From: Streptococcaceae bacterium
Lineage (GTDB): Bacteria > Bacillota > Bacilli > Lactobacillales > Streptococcaceae
DNA: 64,000 bases
Reading direction: 5' to 3'
NCBI GenBank assembly: GCA_031270325.1
Contig: JAISXW010000009.1
Coordinates: 1 to 64,000, forward strand
The translations under genes were made by a program, and so were the position numbers. Position 1 is the stretch's first letter. The number at the start of each line of letters is the position of its first letter. Below, piece after piece: positions 1 through 9,228 of the stretch. Under the pieces are notes generated by a model. The model saw only the letters and a list, made by a program, of their open reading frames with translations. It made no database searches and was not told the origin of the DNA.

Positions 1-266
1 TCGATAATCGCTAGATAGTTTCCTAAGGTTTTCATTCATGGCAGGATAATGTCTCATACCACGAGCAGTTTGGCAGGAGTGTTTGAAATAGTTTTGTAAC
101 AATCTGTGAGACTGCCGTGACTCTGTGACACGGAAAGTGGAGAAATCTGTTTTTTTTTGTTAGAATAAGATAAAAGTATTGTAGGCGCTTGAAAAGCTTG
201 GATAAATTGTTGCGTGAGTGACGGGCTCAAGGCGTGCAGTCTATTTTCGGAGGTAGAATAAACACA
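1..266. other. Gene-free left edge
   Basis: No coding region can be supported here. There is a small hairpin (CCGTG at 115-119 with CACGG at 129-133) followed about 20 bases later by a run of eight T at about 152-159, which may belong to the end of a transcription unit lying mostly outside the window. A GTG at 234 is in frame with the first gene, but the well-placed GGAGG at 249-253 favours the ATG at 267. Confidence 0.4.
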
Positions 267-956
267 ATGGTAAATATTTATTTAGTCAGGCATGGCAAGA
301 CGATGTTTAATGCAATCGGTCGGGCTCAAGGCTGGTCTGATACACCCTTGACCAAAGATGGAGAGATTGGAATTATAGAGTTAGGGCTTGGCTTTGCGGC
401 CCAAAATATCAAGTTTGACTTGGCCTTTTCATCGGATAGCGGTCGAACGATTCAGACCACGGGGCTTATTTTGAAGTATTCTGAGAATGAGGAGATTCCC
501 TATGAAATGGATCAACGAATTCGGGAATGGTGCTTTGGCAGTCTTGATGGCGGCTATGATGGCGAGCTTTTCGATGGTGTCTTACCACGAACAGATGCTT
601 ATCACGGCAAGAAACAGGCAGACTTAACTTATCAAGATATTGCTAATGGCTTGCTTGAAGTTGATACAGCTGGTTGGGCAGAGCCGTGGGAAGTGTTGAG
701 TAAGCGAATTTTAGATGGCTTTTTTGATGCCGCTCAGAAAGCTGAAAAGCTAGGTGCTGAAAATATTGTGATTGTCAGTCATGGGATGACCATTGCTACC
801 TTTATCAAATTGTTGGCGCATGATCAACCGACTTTTCAAGGACTTGACAATGGTTCAGTGACACATTTGACTTACTCTGATGGGAATTTTACAATCGGAG
901 AGATTGGCGATATGCACTATCGTCAACTGGGAAGGGAGATTTTAGATGCCGAATAA
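267..956 (+). CDS. Histidine phosphatase family protein (phosphoglycerate mutase-like)
   Basis: The 229-residue product starts with the branch-1 histidine phosphatase signature LVRHGKT, where the His is the phospho-acceptor. It also has the second conserved His in VSHGMTIAT near residue 170 and an acidic loop (REWCFGSLDG) typical of the family. Members hydrolyse phosphate monoesters; the physiological substrate cannot be told from sequence. ATG 267 is chosen because GGAGG lies 13 bases upstream and the fold starts at once with MVNIYLVRHG; a GTG 33 bases earlier would add 11 poorly conserved residues. The last bases overlap the start of the carboxypeptidase gene (946), so the two are probably co-transcribed and translationally coupled. 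No signal peptide, so cytoplasmic. Confidence 0.88.
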   Translation: MVNIYLVRHGKTMFNAIGRAQGWSDTPLTKDGEIGIIELGLGFAAQNIKFDLAFSSDSGRTIQTTGLILKYSENEEIPYEMDQRIREWCFGSLDGGYDGELFDGVLPRTDAYHGKKQADLTYQDIANGLLEVDTAGWAEPWEVLSKRILDGFFDAAQKAEKLGAENIVIVSHGMTIATFIKLLAHDQPTFQGLDNGSVTHLTYSDGNFTIGEIGDMHYRQLGREILDAE

Positions 957-1737
957 TTCATATCCTCGTAGAAGGCCACGTAAAACACCACGTTATGACC
1001 GGATCATTGGTGCGGTAGTGGCTGTGATTCTGCTTGTTATTGCGGTTGTCTTTCTGGCACAAACTGTCTTAAAAAAATCAGACACGACGGCAAAGCAAAC
1101 CACACAAACAAGCATCAAATCAAAGTCAACTTCAACAGCTAAAACGAAACAGTCAAAAGAAAAGGCAACAGGTTTACCCAATAGCAAAGTGACGGACTGG
1201 GATTTGGTTCTAGTCAATCGTGACAATCCTAAAGAAGAGCTGAATCCAGACCTGACACAACTCGGTAATATTTGGGTGGATAGTCGGATTGCGACAGCAG
1301 CTGAACAATTTTTGGTAGCAGCCCAAGCGATTAATCCGAAAGAGCATTTTATTTCAGGTTATCGGAGCGTGGCTTATCAAAAAAACTTGCATCAGCAATA
1401 TGTCGAGAAAGAAATGGCAGCAGACCCCTCACTTACAGAGGAAGCAGCTGAAAAGCTTGTACAGACCTATTCTCAACCAGCGGGGATGTCAGAACATCAA
1501 ACAGGCTTAGCGATTGACCTATCAGATGTGGACAGCTTAAATGAATCAACAACAGCAACAGAAATCGCAGCGATTGCCCCTCAATATGGCTTTGTCCTCC
1601 GGTTTACTGATGAAGGTAAAGCGAGTACAGGCGTTGGGCATGAAGATTGGCATTTCCGTTATGTTGGCGTTGAAAACGCTAAATATATGACTGACCATCA
1701 TCTCACTTTGGAAGAATATTTGAAGTTATTGAAATAA
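946..1737 (+). CDS. D-alanyl-D-alanine carboxypeptidase, VanY/peptidase M15B family
   Basis: A 263-residue protein with an N-terminal membrane anchor (about residues 20-42 after an Arg/Lys-rich start), a Ser/Thr/Lys-rich linker, then a zinc peptidase domain. The M15 motifs are visible: SGYRS near residue 137, SEHQTGLAIDLSD near 182-194 (zinc ligands His and Asp) and GHEDWHFRY near 231-239 (catalytic Glu-type acid and third zinc His). The family trims the terminal D-Ala from peptidoglycan stem peptides, here probably outside the membrane. The ATG lies inside the end of the phosphatase gene, suggesting coupling. A vancomycin-resistance role is not implied; there is no van cluster nearby. Confidence 0.88.
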   Translation: MPNNSYPRRRPRKTPRYDRIIGAVVAVILLVIAVVFLAQTVLKKSDTTAKQTTQTSIKSKSTSTAKTKQSKEKATGLPNSKVTDWDLVLVNRDNPKEELNPDLTQLGNIWVDSRIATAAEQFLVAAQAINPKEHFISGYRSVAYQKNLHQQYVEKEMAADPSLTEEAAEKLVQTYSQPAGMSEHQTGLAIDLSDVDSLNESTTATEIAAIAPQYGFVLRFTDEGKASTGVGHEDWHFRYVGVENAKYMTDHHLTLEEYLKLLK

Positions 1738-1789
1738 CTATCAGGACTAACAGTTTTCGATAGGTTTTACAAAAATCGCTTAATCATCC

Positions 1790-1823
1790 TTTAAAGCTAC
1801 CTCTCTGTGAGGTGTGCTTTAAA
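1790..1823. other. Perfect hairpin between vanY-like gene and disrupted membrane gene
   Basis: TTTAAAGC…GCTTTAAA arms enclose an inner ACCTC…GAGGT stem. No T-run follows on either strand, so this may be a processing or mRNA-stability element rather than an intrinsic terminator. Confidence 0.5.
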
Positions 1824-1857
1824 CAGACTCATCAAAATCAGAGGAGCTTAAACTCGT

Positions 1858-2147
1858 ATGTTCTCAGGAAAATCCCCATCATTTGTCGTGCTATCAAGTC
1901 TCGGCCTATTGATTTATTCATCTTGGCAAATGGTCAATAATATTTTGCCGAATTTACAAATCTTTAATATCGTCTACGACACCTTGGTCAAAACGTTCAA
2001 TGCTTTTAAATTTCAGTCGAAAGTTTCCATGACTAATATTCAATTTTTAATTTATGTTGTCTTGTTGGTCGCTTTTATTATCCTTATATTTATATTAGTG
2101 CAGTTAGCTACTGCCAAAGCCCGAGTGTTAGACTTGGAATATACGCT
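1858..2147 (+). pseudogene. Small membrane protein, 5' part, disrupted by IS110-family element
   Basis: The frame starts with ATG 1858 behind a GAGGAG ribosome site at 1841-1846 and reads about 97 residues with two hydrophobic segments (around residues 8-25 and 60-85). It then runs into foreign sequence. If the insertion is removed at a CT dinucleotide (2146-2147 and 3614-3615), the frame continues without a break into the 3' part (…LEYTL then LAKFWKFAIYALL…). That gives an intact protein of about 158 residues with roughly four membrane segments. I do not recognise the family. The first fragment could still be translated to a stop at 2223 with about 25 residues read from the element. Confidence 0.75.
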
Positions 2148-2330
2148 GTGGATTAGTTTTTTCCTCCAATCGCTTAGACGATTTCCGAAAGGCTCTAACC
2201 ACAGCTTTTTGTTCAATTGGTAATGAGTTTGATAACGCTTAGACGTTTTATATCGAATAAGGCTACAAGACAAAAAGTGCGTGGGGTTTAACAACAGCGG
2301 CTAAATAAATCATTTAGGAGAACTATCATT
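2148..2330 (+). ncRNA. Candidate bridge RNA region of the IS110 element
   Basis: This 183-bp left non-coding end could fold: CCAAT at 2166-2170 can pair with ATTGG at 2216-2220, enclosing an internal loop region. Within it, CCACAG (2199-2204) is complementary to the element's own left junction CTGTGG. CCGAAAG (2185-2191) is complementary, with one G:T wobble, to the right half of the target CTTTTGG. CGCTTAGACG occurs twice (2171-2180 and 2236-2245). These are the kinds of guide matches expected of a bridge RNA, but the spacing of the two guides is tighter than in the described IS621 RNA and short matches can arise by chance. Confidence 0.4.
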
Positions 2331-3491
2331 ATGACACTTTATGTTGGGATTGATGTTGCTAAAAACAAGCATGACTTGGCTATCTTAGGGGAGCACGGTG
2401 AAATCATCACCAGACACCTCCAATTCGTTAACTCTTATCAAGGGTTCGAAACCTTAAAAGAACATTTAGAACAACTCAAACAACCAACACAGGAAATTCG
2501 TATCGCACTAGAAGATACTGGACATTACTCAGATAACCTTGTCACTTTTCTTCAAGATCTGGGCTATCTTGTCTTCACTTACAACCCTTTGCTCATCAAA
2601 GAATTTGTGAGATCTTTATCGCTTAGAAAAGCGAAAACTGACAAGAAAGATGCTCTGGCCATTGCTCGAAAATTAAGTACTGATAGCTACGCTGAGCAGT
2701 TCCTTGTCGAACCTAGAATGAAAGAACTTAAAGAGCTCACACGTTACCAAAAGCGCTTGATAAATGATCGGGCAAAAGCTAAAATGCTTTACGTCCGAGT
2801 ACTAGATCTTATCTTCCCTGAATTCGCTAAGATTGTTGGAAATGTTCATAATAAGTACGTCTATGAACTTCTAACAAGCTTTCCGACAACTCGGAAGATA
2901 AGTCGGGCACATCTCAACTCACTCTTAAAAATCAAAAGATTAACTTATGATAAAGCTAAACTAATACAAGTTAATGCAGAGCTGACAATCGGGAATGATT
3001 CTCTTGCCTTACAGATTGAATTAAAACAACTCATCTCAACCATTCGACACTACTCCGAACAAATTGAAGAGATACAAGAACAGATTAATTCAATCATGCA
3101 AGAGATAAACTCACCAATTGAGACAATAACAGGTGTTGGGCAGCGACTAGGGGCTATTATACTAGCTGAAATCAAGAATATACATAACTTTAAGACACCT
3201 GCACAACTTCAAGCATTCGCTGGTCTAGAGCCATCTGTCTATCAATCCGGACAAATGGACATTACAGGATATATGGTTAAGCGTGGGTCGTCATATCTAC
3301 GCTATGCACTCATTCAAGCAGCTAAGTTAATCAGCCGATATTCGCCTCACTTTAAAGCTTATTTGAGACTTAAAATAAGCCAAGGTAAGCATTATAATGT
3401 CGCTGTATCTCATGTGGCTAAAAAATTGATACGAATTATTTTCCACCTACTCAAAACAAATCAAACTTTTGACGAAACTAAACTAAGATAG
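2331..3491 (+). CDS. IS110-family transposase
   Basis: A 386-residue transposase with the two-domain build of the IS110 family. The N-terminal RuvC-like DEDD domain shows D in VGIDVAKN (residue 8), E in ALEDTGHY (about 61) and DD in KTDKKDA (about 103-106). A coiled-coil linker covers about residues 210-260. The C-terminal Transposase_20 domain shows TGVGQRLGAIILAE and the serine-containing RGSSYLRYAL that carries the likely nucleophile. Length is normal for the family, so the copy looks intact and potentially active. ATG 2331 follows TTAGGAG at about 2314-2320. It drives excision and integration of its own element. Confidence 0.95.
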   Translation: MTLYVGIDVAKNKHDLAILGEHGEIITRHLQFVNSYQGFETLKEHLEQLKQPTQEIRIALEDTGHYSDNLVTFLQDLGYLVFTYNPLLIKEFVRSLSLRKAKTDKKDALAIARKLSTDSYAEQFLVEPRMKELKELTRYQKRLINDRAKAKMLYVRVLDLIFPEFAKIVGNVHNKYVYELLTSFPTTRKISRAHLNSLLKIKRLTYDKAKLIQVNAELTIGNDSLALQIELKQLISTIRHYSEQIEEIQEQINSIMQEINSPIETITGVGQRLGAIILAEIKNIHNFKTPAQLQAFAGLEPSVYQSGQMDITGYMVKRGSSYLRYALIQAAKLISRYSPHFKAYLRLKISQGKHYNVAVSHVAKKLIRIIFHLLKTNQTFDETKLR

Positions 3492-3615
3492 TCTTGTCAA
3501 GCAAAATAATTTTTAAAACTTGCTTAGTCGCAAGATTTTTTGCGTCTCGTCAAAGCAATGAAAATAAATTCCAGAAAAAATACACTTTACTCTTGACTTT
3601 TAATATAGTTTGTCT

Positions 3616-3799
3616 TTTGGCTAAGTTTTGGAAGTTTGCTATCTATGCCTTACTGTTTATTGTCTTTATTTTGGTTTGCAATTTTATTTATTACGCTTGG
3701 TCAACTGGTGCGACATCAACAGAATGGTTTATCTTTATCGTCATGAGTGTTAGCGCGCTCAATGTCTTTGTGACATCAAAAACAGGCGGGCTTATTTAA
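3616..3799 (+). pseudogene. Small membrane protein, 3' part, downstream of the IS element
   Basis: This continues the frame broken at 2147. It encodes LAKFWKFAIYALL followed by a second hydrophobic stretch near IFIVMSVSALNVFV, and ends at 3799. The longer open frame that begins inside the element (3494) has no ribosome site of its own, so this half is probably not translated. About 60 residues remain. Confidence 0.7.
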
Positions 3800-3858
3800 A
3801 AGTTTGAATGCTATTTTATATCAGGATTAATGAGGCAACTGCCCATCATTAAAAGGAA

Positions 3859-3885
3859 TTAGCACTCTTTTGTATTGAGTGCTAA
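3859..3885. promoter_or_regulatory. CIRCE operator 1 (perfect)
   Basis: TTAGCACTC, nine bases, GAGTGCTAA: a perfect match to the CIRCE consensus bound by HrcA. It lies just upstream of the -35 box of the hrcA promoter. Confidence 0.97.
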
Positions 3886-3902
3886 TTTTTTGTGTTTTTT
3901 CC

Positions 3903-3931
3903 TTGACATCCTAGAAAGAGAATTATATAAT
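3903..3931 (+). promoter_or_regulatory. hrcA operon promoter
   Basis: TTGACA at 3903-3908 and TATAAT at 3926-3931 are separated by 17 bases: both boxes and the spacing are consensus. The promoter is bracketed by two CIRCE operators, so HrcA binding should block it directly. Confidence 0.93.
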
Positions 3932-3942
3932 AATAATTGTAG

Positions 3943-3969
3943 TTAGCACTTGGTAACTACGAGTGCTAA
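3943..3969. promoter_or_regulatory. CIRCE operator 2 (one mismatch)
   Basis: TTAGCACTT, nine bases, GAGTGCTAA: one base off the consensus in the left arm. It falls in the 5' leader between the -10 box and the hrcA start codon, so it acts in DNA and possibly also as a stem in the mRNA. Confidence 0.95.
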
Positions 3970-3985
3970 AAAAGAGGTGTTCAAT

Positions 3986-5035
3986 TTGATTACAAAACGC
4001 CAACAACAGATTCTTAATTTAATTATCTCCTTCTATACGCAGACGCATAAGGCGGTAGGATCGAAAGCTCTGATGAGTTCGATTAAGGCTTCCAGTGCGA
4101 CAATTAGAAATGATATGAAACAACTAGAGGATCTTGGATTTATCCAAAAAGAGCATACGTCATCTGGTCGAGTACCTAGTGTCGTAGGCTATAAATACTT
4201 TGTCGAGAATTTTCTCAAACCAGGTAAACTCAACAATAATGATGTTTATCAAGTGATGAAGCAATTTGATGGCGAGTTTTATAAGCTAGAAGTCCTCTAT
4301 CAGCAGGCTGCTCAAATTCTTTCTGATTTAACTGGTTTTTCAGGCTTTGTCTTAAATGTATCGCTGAAAAATCAAGTCTTATCCAAGTTTGACGTGGTTC
4401 AGTTGGACAGTCATTCGGCTATGGCGGTGATGATTTTGGATACAGGTCTGGTCAAGACTGTTCAGTTCACCTTGCCACGCTCGATGACACTAGAAGATTT
4501 GACCACTTTCAAGTATATTGCGGATGAGCGCTTGGTTGGTAAGAAGATTTTGGATATTCATTATTCTTTATTGACGGAGATTCCACAGGTTGTCCAAAAA
4601 TATTTCGTGGTGACAGGTGCTGTCTTGCAACTCTTTGAACATATCTTTAGCGATCTGTTTAAAGAAAATCTTGTTTCGGCAGGGCGGCAAAACTTATTGG
4701 AGTATTCTGATGATGTCGTCTCACTTTACAAGATGTTGATGGACGATGAGGCGATTATCCATGAAATACGGGATATGGTCTCGGATGAGGAAATGAGAAG
4801 TGTTAAATTTGATGCAGCCCTCACTGAAAATCATCAGATTTCCAAAAATATCACGCTCATGACTCAGCAGTTTGTCGTGCCTTATAGAGGACTTGGTACG
4901 CTCGCACTGATGGGACCTGTGGATCTCAACTACCAAAAAGTTGTCTCGACGATGGACTTGGTTGCCAAGATTTTAACGATGAAACTCAGTGATTATTATC
5001 GTTATCTGGATGGCAATCATTATGAAGTTGTTTAA
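3986..5035 (+). CDS. hrcA: Heat-inducible transcription repressor HrcA
   Basis: A 349-residue repressor. The N-terminal winged helix reads ITKRQQQILNLII… and SSATIRNDMKQLEDLGFIQKEHTSSGRVPS, the family hallmark, followed by the HrcA GAF-like dimer domain. It represses the hrcA-grpE-dnaK operon through the two CIRCE sites just upstream; its folding depends on chaperonins, which is how heat derepresses the operon. The start is the TTG at 3986 behind GAGGTG (3974-3979); the open frame extends upstream to 3950 but that would place coding sequence inside the second CIRCE element and remove the ribosome site. Confidence 0.96.
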   Translation: MITKRQQQILNLIISFYTQTHKAVGSKALMSSIKASSATIRNDMKQLEDLGFIQKEHTSSGRVPSVVGYKYFVENFLKPGKLNNNDVYQVMKQFDGEFYKLEVLYQQAAQILSDLTGFSGFVLNVSLKNQVLSKFDVVQLDSHSAMAVMILDTGLVKTVQFTLPRSMTLEDLTTFKYIADERLVGKKILDIHYSLLTEIPQVVQKYFVVTGAVLQLFEHIFSDLFKENLVSAGRQNLLEYSDDVVSLYKMLMDDEAIIHEIRDMVSDEEMRSVKFDAALTENHQISKNITLMTQQFVVPYRGLGTLALMGPVDLNYQKVVSTMDLVAKILTMKLSDYYRYLDGNHYEVV

Positions 5036-5065
5036 ACGAAAGAAAAACTAGAATAAGGAGAACTT

Positions 5066-5599
5066 ATGTCTAAGAAGCAAAAAAACAAAGACATTGCAAA
5101 CGAACAAGATCAAGCACTTGAGCAGGAAACAGTTGCGGAGGAAATCGTTGAAGTAGAAGTGGATGAAGTCACAGAACTTCAAGCCAAACTAGATGAGATG
5201 GAAAACAAGTACCTCAAAGCCCACGCTGAAATGCAAAACAATCAGCGCCGTGCCAATGAGGAACGTCAAACAATTCTCAAGTATCGCTCGCAAGAATTGG
5301 CGCGGAAGGTTTTGCCAAGTTTGGATAACTTAGAACGCGCACTGGCAGTCGAAGGCCTGACAGAAGATGTCAAAAAAGGTCTGGAGATGACTCTGGAAAG
5401 TTTAAAAAACGCCCTCAAAGAAGAAGGGGTGACAGAGGTTGCGACAGATGGCGAGTTCGATCCGAATTTCCATATGTCAGTCCAAACAGCTGAGGCTGAT
5501 GAGGCGCATCCAGCAGATACGATTGCAGATGTCTTGCAAAAGGGCTATCAACTCCATGAGCGGAATCTTCGACCAGCCATGGTGGTCGTTTACCAATAA
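5066..5599 (+). CDS. grpE: Nucleotide exchange factor GrpE
   Basis: A 177-residue protein with an acidic N-terminus, a long coiled coil (about residues 45-100, [21 protein letters not shown]) and the C-terminal beta domain ending [22 protein letters not shown], the GrpE signature. It is the ADP-release factor for DnaK in the cytoplasm. It lies 30 bp after hrcA in the same operon with AAGGAG at 5056-5061. The 111 bp between grpE and dnaK hold a possible extra promoter (TTGACC at 5643-5648, TATATA at 5667-5672), so dnaK may also be transcribed alone. Confidence 0.96.
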   Translation: MSKKQKNKDIANEQDQALEQETVAEEIVEVEVDEVTELQAKLDEMENKYLKAHAEMQNNQRRANEERQTILKYRSQELARKVLPSLDNLERALAVEGLTEDVKKGLEMTLESLKNALKEEGVTEVATDGEFDPNFHMSVQTAEADEAHPADTIADVLQKGYQLHERNLRPAMVVVYQ

Positions 5600-5710
5600 G
5601 ACCACTGACCTCTCACATGATGAGATGACAAAAGACTAAAACTTGACCGAGATGTCGTAAAACTCCTATATAAAAGCGTAATTAAAATCATAAAGAAGAA
5701 GGTAAAATAA

Positions 5711-7534
<1,824 letters not shown>

Positions 7535-7539
7535 TGACT

Positions 7540-7582
7540 AAAAGGCGTCTTAACTGCGATGAGCGGCTAGGGCGCTTTTTTT
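7540..7582 (+). terminator. Terminator after dnaK
   Basis: AAAAGGCG pairs imperfectly with GCGCTTTT (one bulged G) and is followed by a run of seven to eight T. It ends the hrcA-grpE-dnaK unit. Confidence 0.65.
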
Positions 7583-7688
7583 AATCTGTCGATGTACAGG
7601 TGTCTTCCTTACGATATGAGAGAGTTAGGGGCAATGCTGGGCGACTTTGATAGGCACAGCAAGGTAAATGCTTGTTGTGGGTATCTTT

Positions 7689-8115
7689 TAGCATGTCGTG
7701 ACATAGTTTTTCTATGCTGCGACATAGTTTTTACATATCGTGACATAGTTTTTCTATGCTGCGACATAGTTTTTCTATATCGTGAGATAGTTTTTCTATG
7801 CTGCGGCATAGTTTTAACATATCGTGACATAGTTTTTACATGTCGTGAGATAGTTTTTCTATGCTGCGACATAGTTTTTACATATCGTGACATAGTTTTT
7901 CTATGCTGCGATATAGTTTTTACATGTCGTGACATAGTTTTTCTATGTCCCGACTATCTTTTAGCATGTCGTGACCATCTTTTAATATGTCCCGATTATC
8001 TTTTAGCATGTCGTGACCATCTTTTGATATGTCCCGATTATCTTTTAGCATGTCGTGATTATCTTTTGGTATGTTTCGACTATCTTTTAGCATGTCGCAA
8101 TTATCTTTTAGGTGC
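7689..8115. repeat. Repeat array A: about 20 units of 21 bp
   Basis: Units run end to end with a 21-bp period. In the first half each unit carries the inverted repeat CTATG-ctgcga-CATAG or a variant (CTAT-atcgtgag-ATAG) and a T-run. In the second half the core drifts to ATCTTTTAGCATGTCGTGACC-like units with the same period. Because 21 is divisible by three, long open frames appear on both strands (7592-8119 plus, 7609-7935 minus) with seven-residue repeats. They have no ribosome site and should not be called genes. Confidence 0.95.
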
Positions 8116-8390
8116 CTGAGTTTATCTTTGAGATGTCTGCGTTCATCTATCTGCTGACTAGATTAACTTTTAGCTTACGAGGACTTTGTGCCTAGCGTCT
8201 TATCGGAGGGGCGATTTGAGCATGAGGGGTGTTTAGGTGCTTAGAAGCAGGTTCTGAAAAAGCCTTGCTTGCCTATCGTCATGTTTATTGAATCAGGAGG
8301 CCTTTTGGCGTGCATTTGTTTTGCAAATATACCGTTTGACCCAGAGCCTGAGGGCAGTTGACAAAAAATAGGGATAAAATAAAGTTTATC
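8116..8390. other. Gene-free stretch between array A and the XRE promoter
   Basis: No supported gene. It contains the inverted repeats ATTTG-ttttg-CAAAT (about 8318-8333) and GGATAAA-ataaag-TTTATCC (8371-8390), the second directly upstream of the XRE promoter and possibly regulatory. Confidence 0.4.
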
Positions 8391-8391
8391 C

Positions 8392-8431
8392 TTGACATGA
8401 TTTTGGATGTTTAGTATACTTTACGTAAAGT
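8392..8431 (+). promoter_or_regulatory. XRE-module promoter with overlapping palindromic operator
   Basis: TTGACA 8392-8397 and TATACT 8415-8420 are 17 bases apart. A perfect 14-bp palindrome ACTTTACGTAAAGT (8418-8431) overlaps the -10 box; it sits inside a longer near-palindrome from 8412 to 8437. This is the layout of an autoregulatory operator for the XRE protein encoded just downstream (inference). Confidence 0.85.
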
Positions 8432-8481
8432 CTACTATACATATGATCAATCGTTTGTAAGAACTGGAAGGAGAAAGTCAT

Positions 8482-8697
8482 GTGAATAAAATCAAAGCCT
8501 ATCGTCAAACCTATGGTATTTCCCAAGAAGCGCTGGCTGAGGCGATGGAAGTGACAAGACAGACGATTATTTCTCTTGAAAAAGAGAAATATACTGCGTC
8601 GCTGAATCTAGCTTATAAGTTAGCCCAGTATTTTGGGACAACAATCGAAGATATTTTCTTCATCGAAACTGAGAAGGAGTCATTACCCCATGTTTAA
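8482..8697 (+). CDS. XRE-family transcriptional regulator (short, HTH only)
   Basis: A 71-residue protein that is almost entirely a Cro/CI-type helix-turn-helix (KIKAYRQTYGISQEALAEAMEVTRQTIISLEKEKYTAS split over two helices, then LNLAYKLAQYF). This short class commonly sits next to membrane-protein and ABC genes and regulates them. It starts at GTG 8482 behind GGAAGGAG; the overlapping ATG at 8480 would stop at once. Its stop overlaps the next start by 8 bases. It probably binds the palindrome at 8418-8431. Confidence 0.9.
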   Translation: MNKIKAYRQTYGISQEALAEAMEVTRQTIISLEKEKYTASLNLAYKLAQYFGTTIEDIFFIETEKESLPHV

Positions 8698-9145
8698 GTA
8701 TTTATTTAAAAAACAGGTCAAATCAGATCAGGATTATCAGAGGTATCACGTCATTTGGTTTAGCTTAAGCAGCCTTTTTGTGCTAGTCGTTGTGGCCTTA
8801 TTTGCGAAACTGGACCTTGCGACTGCTATAGGTGGTGCAGTTGACGGAGGCATACCGCTGATTATCTATGCCATCTGGTTACATAAGATTTCAAAGCAGC
8901 CAAAACGCCTCCGGCAGGAGCGACTTAGAGTCACAGATGAGCGGAGAAAATTACTGGATCAAGAAATTTGGGCGCAAATCGGTCGTGCCTTGACAGTCTT
9001 GTTGGGAATTGTCATGTATGCGGCCATGTTTGCCAGTTTTTTTGCCAAAGCTGAGACAAGGGGCGTTTATGAAATTGAGCTCCTCGTCTCTTTAGGGGTA
9101 TTTGTTTTGATTATCTTGTACTATTATGTTCGCCTTAGGAAATGA
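8690..9145 (+). CDS. Membrane protein of unknown function in XRE-ABC module
   Basis: A 151-residue protein with about four hydrophobic segments (around residues 20-40, 42-62, 97-118 and 128-146) and a charged middle stretch (KQPKRLRQERLRVTDERRK). I do not recognise a catalytic motif. ATG 8690 is preceded by GAAGGAG and overlaps the XRE stop, so translation is probably coupled. The genes on either side suggest it belongs to the same small stress or peptide-sensing module as the ABC exporter, but that is inference. Confidence 0.75.
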   Translation: MFKYLFKKQVKSDQDYQRYHVIWFSLSSLFVLVVVALFAKLDLATAIGGAVDGGIPLIIYAIWLHKISKQPKRLRQERLRVTDERRKLLDQEIWAQIGRALTVLLGIVMYAAMFASFFAKAETRGVYEIELLVSLGVFVLIILYYYVRLRK

Positions 9146-9185
9146 AGCGAGGCAATCAAGGGAACACAGTTTTACACACGAGTTT

Positions 9186-9199
9186 AGACCGAACGGTCT
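9186..9199. promoter_or_regulatory. Palindrome AGACCG-AA-CGGTCT before the ABC genes
   Basis: A six-base inverted repeat with a two-base centre lies 30 bp before the ABC ATPase start. GACCGNNCGGTC cores are typical operators of some TetR-family repressors, but no such regulator is encoded nearby, and it could equally be an mRNA stem. Confidence 0.4.
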
Positions 9200-9228
9200 G
9201 AAAGCACTTAAAACGATAAGGAGTAGAG

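Larger units (their letters stand above)
2148..3615 (+). mobile_element. IS110-family insertion sequence (about 1468 bp)
   Basis: The boundaries are inferred from restoring the interrupted reading frame at a CT core dinucleotide: CT 2146-2147 on the left and CT 3614-3615 on the right. The element has no terminal inverted repeats and no longer target duplication, as expected for IS110 elements, which use a DEDD transposase and a short core. It carries one transposase gene (2331-3491), a 183-bp left non-coding end and a 124-bp right non-coding end. IS110 elements of the IS621 type encode a bridge RNA in the left non-coding end. Exact ends need comparison with an uninterrupted relative. Confidence 0.8.

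Noticed and set aside
3494..3615. Start of a gene inside the right end of the IS element
   Set aside because: The frame joins the element to the broken membrane gene by chance; no ribosome site precedes it.
3950..3985. Longer hrcA start at 3950
   Set aside because: It would put coding sequence within the second CIRCE operator and has no ribosome site; TTG 3986 has a good one.
7592..8119. Open frame of 175 codons on plus and 108 on minus over array A
   Set aside because: Produced by the 21-bp repeat period; seven-residue repeats, no ribosome site, and open on both strands.
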